DNA of 40,670 nucleotides from Bacteroidaceae bacterium (lineage in GTDB: Bacteria; Bacteroidota; Bacteroidia; Bacteroidales; Bacteroidaceae). Both the position numbers and the translations under genes were made by a program. Numbering within the stretch: position 1 is the first letter of the stretch; every line of letters begins with the position of its first letter. Below, in pieces: positions 34,363-40,670 of the stretch. The notes under the pieces are model-generated. The model was not told the origin of the DNA and ran no database searches. It saw only the letters and a list, made by a program, of their open reading frames with translations. Location of the stretch: positions 1-40,670 of the forward strand of contig JAFUHF010000005.1 in the NCBI GenBank assembly GCA_017468985.1. Reading direction: 5' to 3'.

Positions 34363-35760
34363 ATGCTAAAGAAAATCTCTGCTTCCATCATCGCACTGAT
34401 GACCTTTGCGCCTCTCATGGCTCAAGAAACTGCCATCACACCCTCCTTGTTACAGCAATACAGGGAAAACGCCGTACTGAAAGGCTCGGACAAAGCCATT
34501 GCCAACGCTCTGAACGACAACGCTATCAACACGTTAGCCACCGTGAGTCAAAACGCCATACCCGGAGGCACCTATTTTTCGCACAGCATCAAATCGAAAG
34601 GCATCACAAACCAAAAAGGAAGCGGAAGATGCTGGCTCTTCACAGGCCTCAACATAATGAGAGCGAAAATGATCCAAAAATATGGGTTGGGAGAATTTGA
34701 ATTATCGGAAAACTACGTCTTCTTCTACGACCAGCTCGAAAAATCGAATCTGTTCCTCCAAAGCATCATAGACAACGTCAAGAAACCGATGGATGACCGC
34801 CTGGTGGAATGGCTGTTCAAGAATCCCATCTCTGACGGAGGCCAGTTTACAGGCGTAGCCGACCTCATCAGCAAATATGGCGTTGTGCCCTCCGGCGTTA
34901 TGCCCGAAACCTACAGCAGTGAGAATACCACCGTTTACCGACAGCTAATTAGTCAGAAATTGCGCGAATACGGTCTGGCCCTGCGCGAATCGGCAGCAAA
35001 AGGCGCCAAACAAACAGCCCTGCAAGGACAAAAAGAGGCCATGTTGGGAGATATCTACCGATTCCTGGTGCGCTGTTTCGGCATTCCGCCAGAAAAGTTC
35101 ACGTGGACACGCACAGATGCAAGCGGAAAGCCCGTAAGCACCAAGGAGTATACCCCAAAAAGCTTTTATGACGAATACATCGGTGCCAATTTGAAGGAAA
35201 ACTACATTATGTTCATGAATGACCCTACCCGTGAGTATTACAAAACGTACGAAATAGACTTGGACCGCCACGTGTATGACGGACAGAACTGGACATTCGT
35301 GAACCTACCCATGGAGGAGCTCAAACCCATGTGCATCAGCAGCATCAAGGACAGCACGATGATCTACCTGAGCTGCGATGTGCGCAAAGACTACGACGCT
35401 AAGCGCGGCTATTCCGACCCGGGAAACTTCAACTATGCCGACCTGATGGGAACCAGCTTCCCGATGGACAAAAAGGAACGCATCAGCACTTTTGCCAGCG
35501 CATCCACGCACGCCATGTCGCTCATGGCGGTAGACCTGGACGAAGAAAACCAGCAACCAAGAAAATGGATGGTAGAAAACAGTTGGGGAAAGACCTCCGG
35601 CTATAATGGACACATCATTATGAGTGACAAATGGTTCTCGGAATACGTATTTAGACTCGTTATAGAGAAAAAATACGTACCAGAAAAGCTGCAGGCCCTG
35701 ACAAAACAGAAACCCATCCGACTGCCGGCATGGGATCCGCTATTTGCACCGGAAGAATGA
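34363..35760 (+). CDS. Secreted C1-family peptidase, bleomycin hydrolase/aminopeptidase C type
   Basis: 465 aa. Signal peptide MLKKISASIIALMTFAPLMA, cleavage before QE. The papain-like triad is complete: Cys90 in QKGSGRCWLF, His383 in STHAMSL, Asn406 in VENSWGKTSGYNGH. Family length is about 440-470 aa. Most bleomycin hydrolases are cytosolic; Bacteroidales versions carry signal peptides, as here, which suggests periplasmic peptide trimming. No promoter box is seen in the 36 bp between the upstream terminator and the start codon, so its transcription start is unresolved. Confidence 0.95.
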   Translation: MLKKISASIIALMTFAPLMAQETAITPSLLQQYRENAVLKGSDKAIANALNDNAINTLATVSQNAIPGGTYFSHSIKSKGITNQKGSGRCWLFTGLNIMRAKMIQKYGLGEFELSENYVFFYDQLEKSNLFLQSIIDNVKKPMDDRLVEWLFKNPISDGGQFTGVADLISKYGVVPSGVMPETYSSENTTVYRQLISQKLREYGLALRESAAKGAKQTALQGQKEAMLGDIYRFLVRCFGIPPEKFTWTRTDASGKPVSTKEYTPKSFYDEYIGANLKENYIMFMNDPTREYYKTYEIDLDRHVYDGQNWTFVNLPMEELKPMCISSIKDSTMIYLSCDVRKDYDAKRGYSDPGNFNYADLMGTSFPMDKKERISTFASASTHAMSLMAVDLDEENQQPRKWMVENSWGKTSGYNGHIIMSDKWFSEYVFRLVIEKKYVPEKLQALTKQKPIRLPAWDPLFAPEE

Positions 35761-35824
35761 CTTTCGGGAAGCCCGTAACGCTATAATTTCTGCTATTTCA
35801 GTAGGTACATTGGGAAAAAAGTCG

Positions 35825-35832
35825 TAACTTTG
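35825..35832 (+). promoter_or_regulatory. -7 box TAACTTTG for gyrB
   Basis: Preceded by GAAAAAAGTCG as in the pnp promoter. The box ends 25 nt before ATG 35858. Confidence 0.65.
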
Positions 35833-35839
35833 TACCTAA

Positions 35840-37810
<1,971 letters not shown>

Positions 37811-37851
37811 CAACAGCCGTAGCGTACATACGGCTCCAAGTCGTTCTCATC

Positions 37852-37884
37852 GTTTAAGCCCTGTCCAAAAGACAGGGCTTAAAC
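37852..37884. terminator. Perfect 14-bp hairpin after gyrB
   Basis: GTTTAAGCCCTGTC (37852-37865) and GACAGGGCTTAAAC (37871-37884), loop CAAAA. No T run follows on either strand, so termination is probable from stem strength and position but not textbook. Confidence 0.6.
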
Positions 37885-37889
37885 ATAGA

Positions 37890-37919
37890 AGTTCCCGTGA
37901 CCTTACGGCCACGGGAACT
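37890..37919. terminator. Second hairpin between gyrB and the convergent nuclease gene
   Basis: AGTTCCCGTGACC (37890-37902) and GGCCACGGGAACT (37907-37919) pair with one mismatch. It lies 5 nt after the first hairpin and could serve either converging transcript. Confidence 0.5.
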
Positions 37920-37972
37920 ATACTAATGATATAAACCGTCACTATCTCCCCGAAGGAAGTAGGTTGAAACAA

Positions 37973-38860
37973 TCACTTATCATATTCCAGATTGAGCGTA
38001 AAGCTGGCCTGAATGGGACGATGATCACTGGCGGCCGGTTCTGCTATAACACTGGCATTAGAACTATCTACAGTAATCTTTTGCAGTCTGGACTGCTTTC
38101 CGAACTTCTTCTTGAAGGCCTTTTTGTCCGGATTGAGCTGTCCCTCCAAGCCAGTATAGACAGCAATATAGTCAATACATTGATTTGGTTTGTCCGCAGG
38201 GAACGTATTTACATCTGTTCGGCTTACAATAGTAAACGACTGCTTAAGCAACTTGATGAACTCTGAAGAAGGCTTGTCGTTCCAGTCTCCTGCAATCACA
38301 AACGGCTTGTTATACTCTTGTGCGGCCTTAATCAAAATGGGAAGCGACGCCATGCGATCATTTTGGGTCAAGGTAAGGTGCGTGGAAGCAAACACAAAAT
38401 CATTAAACTCACAACAAACCAAAGTTCGCACTTCCTCCGTTCCTGGAAGAGAATATCGCTTAATACTTATAGGTACAGCCTTACTAAGAAGGCCCACTCC
38501 ATACGCACCGCCTTGCAAAGGAATAGTGCGGCTGTAAGTGGGAACCATCCCCAGCTCACGGCCGAGGATTTCCATCTGATTGAAATCTCCGCAACGCATC
38601 GTGCAACTGTCCATCTCCTGCACAGCAATATATGGGACGTTCATCTTTCTCAGTACACCTGCCGTTCGCTTTGTCATCACTTTATTGTCCATTCCAGAGC
38701 AATGACGCGTATTATAACTGCCTATTTCAAGACTCAGCGTCTTTGTCACCGGTTTTTTGGCTTGTAGGGAGAGCGTGCTGCCCACAAAAACCATCGAAGT
38801 TGCCACAAACGCACATGCAATATGTCTCATGGAACTATTCAAATTCAGTCTGCTTATCAT
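37973..38860 (-). CDS. Secreted endonuclease/exonuclease/phosphatase family protein, paralogue 1
   Basis: 295 aa from ATG 38860; ATG 38830 (MRHIACAF) would give a more usual signal peptide and 285 aa. EEP-fold motifs: SYNTRHCSGMDN near residues 48-59, AVQEMDS (metal-binding Glu), STHLTL, IAGDWNDKPSS (Asp/Asn), FPADKPNQCIDYIAVY, and ASDHRPI (catalytic His). The family hydrolyses phosphodiester or phosphate ester bonds in nucleic acids, phospholipids or inositol phosphates; the substrate is unknown. Paralogous to the gene at 39092-40000, but transcribed from its own -7 box. Confidence 0.92.
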   Translation of the reverse strand: MISRLNLNSSMRHIACAFVATSMVFVGSTLSLQAKKPVTKTLSLEIGSYNTRHCSGMDNKVMTKRTAGVLRKMNVPYIAVQEMDSCTMRCGDFNQMEILGRELGMVPTYSRTIPLQGGAYGVGLLSKAVPISIKRYSLPGTEEVRTLVCCEFNDFVFASTHLTLTQNDRMASLPILIKAAQEYNKPFVIAGDWNDKPSSEFIKLLKQSFTIVSRTDVNTFPADKPNQCIDYIAVYTGLEGQLNPDKKAFKKKFGKQSRLQKITVDSSNASVIAEPAASDHRPIQASFTLNLEYDK

Positions 38861-38903
38861 AATGAGAATTATTTAAATGTTATGAAAATATTTGTATCTA
38901 CGG

Positions 38904-38911
38904 CAAAGGTA
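38904..38911 (-). promoter_or_regulatory. -7 box TACCTTTG for EEP paralogue 1
   Basis: Minus strand reads GTCGTACCTTTGCCG, 43 nt before ATG 38860. Confidence 0.55.
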
Positions 38912-39020
38912 CGACAAATAACTTACTCTGCCAAACCATTCCGAAAGAAAAGGAATACACCACTTAAAAAGAAACCATATATATACAGTATAAACCATTC
39001 ACTCAAAAACACTACCTACA

Positions 39021-39060
39021 TAAAAAACGTAACGGCCGCGATTCACATCGGAGCCGTTAG
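39021..39060 (-). terminator. Terminator after EEP paralogue 2
   Basis: On the minus strand AACGGCTCCGAT and ATCGCGGCCGTT pair with internal mismatches, loop about 4 nt, followed by ACGTTTTTTAT. It separates the two paralogous genes. Confidence 0.75.
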
Positions 39061-39091
39061 TCCTAACTAAAATATTTAACGATATGATCTT

Positions 39092-40000
39092 CTAACGAAT
39101 AATGACAGTGCCTTTGGCACTCTTTTTATAAAGCCTTCCCTGCTGTTGCTTCCAAGGAGCGTCATCACCACTTACAATCCGCCCCGACAAATCAATGATA
39201 CGTTCCGGACCGTTTGTTACGCCATCCCGACGAAGCGAGTTAATGCCATCGGGCACATAGGAAGAGTGGAAATCGCATGTAATGGGACGATGATCGCTGG
39301 CCAAGGGCTCATTGATCACCTTTGAGGTACCTACGCGCACTTGGCCATTCGGAATGTAGTATGCAATGTAGTCAATGCACGTAGTAGGCTTATCGGCAGG
39401 AAATGTAGGAAGAAATGCCATATTCATTGGCTTAAAGCTCTTACGGAGTTCCTTCATGAAATTTGTTGTAGGAGCATCGTTCCAATCTCCTGCCATGATG
39501 AACGGCTTGTCAAACCGCTCTGCCTCTGCCAAAATAATAGGGATAGAAGCCATACGGTTTTCCTCCACAAGATCAAGGTGTGTGCAAGCAAACACATAGG
39601 TTTCAAACTCACAAATAAGCAGCACACGTGGCTCTTTGCCTGGCAATGGCACTCTCTTTACGGAAAGAGGAAGGACTTTGGAGAGAATGCCCACGCCATA
39701 CGAACCTCCTCCAAAGGGAATCGCCTTGGCAAAGGTAGGCTTCAAACGTGTCAACACACTCATTTGCTGCAACTGATATACGCTTCCTGAGCGTGTACAC
39801 ATGGAATCAAGCTCTTGCACAGCAACGATATCTGGATCTTCTGTGCGAATCACCCTTGACACACGCGAAACATTTACTTGATCATCCATTCCGGCACAAT
39901 GGCGTACATTGTAGGACATGGCATGCACCAAATCTCCCCACTGCTGCGCCTGAAGGGCACAAACAGGAGTCAAAATAAGCAGTAGCAGAAGTTTCTTCAT
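39092..40000 (-). CDS. Secreted endonuclease/exonuclease/phosphatase family protein, paralogue 2, with C-terminal tail
   Basis: 302 aa. Signal peptide MKKLLLLLILTPVCALQA. EEP motifs match paralogue 1: SYNVRHCAGMDDQV near residues 29-42, AVQELDSMCTRSG, CTHLDLV, MAGDWNDAPTT, FPADKPTTCIDYIAYY and ASDHRPITC. Unlike paralogue 1 it carries an extra tail of about 50 residues (IIDLSGRIVSGD, then GRLYKKSAKGTVIIR). This resembles the C-terminal sorting-type modules often found on Prevotella exported proteins, suggesting surface export, but the match is loose. It starts 13 nt after the kbl stop and is probably cotranscribed with it. Confidence 0.92.
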   Translation of the reverse strand: MKKLLLLLILTPVCALQAQQWGDLVHAMSYNVRHCAGMDDQVNVSRVSRVIRTEDPDIVAVQELDSMCTRSGSVYQLQQMSVLTRLKPTFAKAIPFGGGSYGVGILSKVLPLSVKRVPLPGKEPRVLLICEFETYVFACTHLDLVEENRMASIPIILAEAERFDKPFIMAGDWNDAPTTNFMKELRKSFKPMNMAFLPTFPADKPTTCIDYIAYYIPNGQVRVGTSKVINEPLASDHRPITCDFHSSYVPDGINSLRRDGVTNGPERIIDLSGRIVSGDDAPWKQQQGRLYKKSAKGTVIIR

Positions 40001-40013
40001 GAGCTAATTGTTT

Positions 40014-40670
40014 TTATTTAATCGCACCGAGTTCGCGGCCCACAGTGGCAAATGCTTCAATACACTTATCCAGCTGCTGGCGATTATGACCGGCAGAAAG
40101 CTGCACACGAATACGCGCTTGCCCCTTTGGCACTACAGGATAATAGAAACCTGTAACGTAGATACCCTCATCCTGCATGCGTGCAGCAAAACGCTGCGAT
40201 AGCGGTGCATCGTAGAGCATTACGGCACAAATAGCCGACTGAGTAGGCTTTATATCAAAGCCCAACTGAATCATTCTGTCGCGAAAGTAACCAACGTTCT
40301 CCATAAGTTTGTCGTGAAGTTCGTTGCTCTCCTTTAGCATACGGAACATCTCTATGCCTGCACCCACAAGACCTGGAGCCAACGAGTTCGAGAACAAATA
40401 AGGTCTGCTTCGCTGACGCAGCAGGTCAATTATCTCTTGACGCGCTGCCGTAAAGCCACCCATTGCTCCACCAAAGCTCTTGCCCAACGTTCCAGTATAA
40501 ATATCTACGCGACCGTAAGTCTGGAAGTATTCGCTGACACCATGGCCTGTTTTTCCCACCACACCTGCGGAATGGGACTCGTCTACCATAACGAGTGCGT
40601 CATACTTCTCCGCCAAATCGCATATTTTGTCCATTGGAGCCACATTGCCATCCATGGAGAAGACACCATC
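40014..40670 (-). CDS. kbl: Glycine C-acetyltransferase (2-amino-3-ketobutyrate CoA ligase), N-terminus outside the window
   Basis: C-terminal 218 codons of a PLP enzyme of the alpha-oxoamine synthase family; the frame is open to the right edge (GVFSMDGNVAPMDKICDLAE). Seen: MVDESHSAGVVGKTGHG (PLP-contacting Asp and His), TGTLGKSFGGAMGGF with the Schiff-base Lys, RQRSRPYLFSNSLAPG and GIYVTGFYYPVVPKGQARIR. The RQRSRPYLFSNSLAP stretch and the ending match KBL better than serine palmitoyltransferase. It cleaves 2-amino-3-ketobutyrate with CoA to glycine and acetyl-CoA in threonine breakdown. The EEP gene follows 13 nt downstream. Confidence 0.93.
   Translation of the reverse strand, partial: DGVFSMDGNVAPMDKICDLAEKYDALVMVDESHSAGVVGKTGHGVSEYFQTYGRVDIYTGTLGKSFGGAMGGFTAARQEIIDLLRQRSRPYLFSNSLAPGLVGAGIEMFRMLKESNELHDKLMENVGYFRDRMIQLGFDIKPTQSAICAVMLYDAPLSQRFAARMQDEGIYVTGFYYPVVPKGQARIRVQLSAGHNRQQLDKCIEAFATVGRELGAIK

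Noticed and set aside
40014-40670. Serine palmitoyltransferase instead of KBL
   Set aside because: RQRSRPYLFSNSLAP and the GIYVTGF-PVVPKGQARIR ending fit KBL better. The missing N-terminus leaves slight doubt.

Overview
The window looks like chromosome from a Bacteroidales bacterium, most likely Prevotellaceae. Nineteen transcription starts can be proposed from the Bacteroidetes -7 box (TAnnTTTG), and almost none of the genes has a Shine-Dalgarno sequence. Gene content fits as well: an OMP_b-brl_3-type outer-membrane protein, a DUF1080 protein, NhaD, a Bacteroidetes-style GyrB ending, lipid A/Kdo synthesis, and a giant secreted F5/8 type C protein. I see no phage, insertion sequence, CRISPR array, rRNA or tRNA.

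Layout. 1-4662 (minus) is the first 1,554 codons of a giant secreted protein that runs off the left edge; it holds four discoidin-like domains and an internal tandem duplication of about 430 residues. 4663-5632 is a spacer with nine tandem copies of a 41-43 bp non-coding repeat. 5633-9323 is transport: two half-size chromate-transporter-family proteins (plus), then a sodium:solute symporter and a calcium/sodium antiporter (minus). 9637-11872 holds eno and a methyltransferase (plus). 11873-15792 (minus) holds an outer-membrane beta-barrel protein and a greA-HIT operon. 16154-18772 is a large transglutaminase-like lipoprotein, overlapping convergent cutC. 19671-21926 is pnp. 22059-26409 (minus) is a likely operon gltX-waaA-MarC-phosphodiesterase. 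26571-29150 (minus) is DUF1080 then an MscS channel. 29881-32432 is nhaD convergent with a Bcr/CflA efflux pump. 32732-37810 (plus) is a succinate/acetate CoA-transferase, a secreted bleomycin-hydrolase-type peptidase and gyrB. 37973-40670 (minus) has two paralogous secreted endonuclease/exonuclease/phosphatase proteins and the end of kbl.

Most genes are housekeeping, ion transport or envelope functions; no gene set forms an obvious new multi-gene system. The most unusual signals are non-coding. A 52-bp promoter-position element occurs once before the transglutaminase-like lipoprotein and twice in tandem before the DUF1080 gene: a 10-bp block, an 18-nt gap of constant length, an 18-bp identical block, then the -7 box. 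There is also the nine-copy 41-43 bp array, an orphan terminator upstream of the antiporter, and mutually exclusive hairpins after the MscS gene. Among proteins, the giant duplicated discoidin protein and the lipoprotein with one intact and one degenerate transglutaminase fold deserve attention.

All calls come from reading the sequence by eye; no database search or structure prediction was run.
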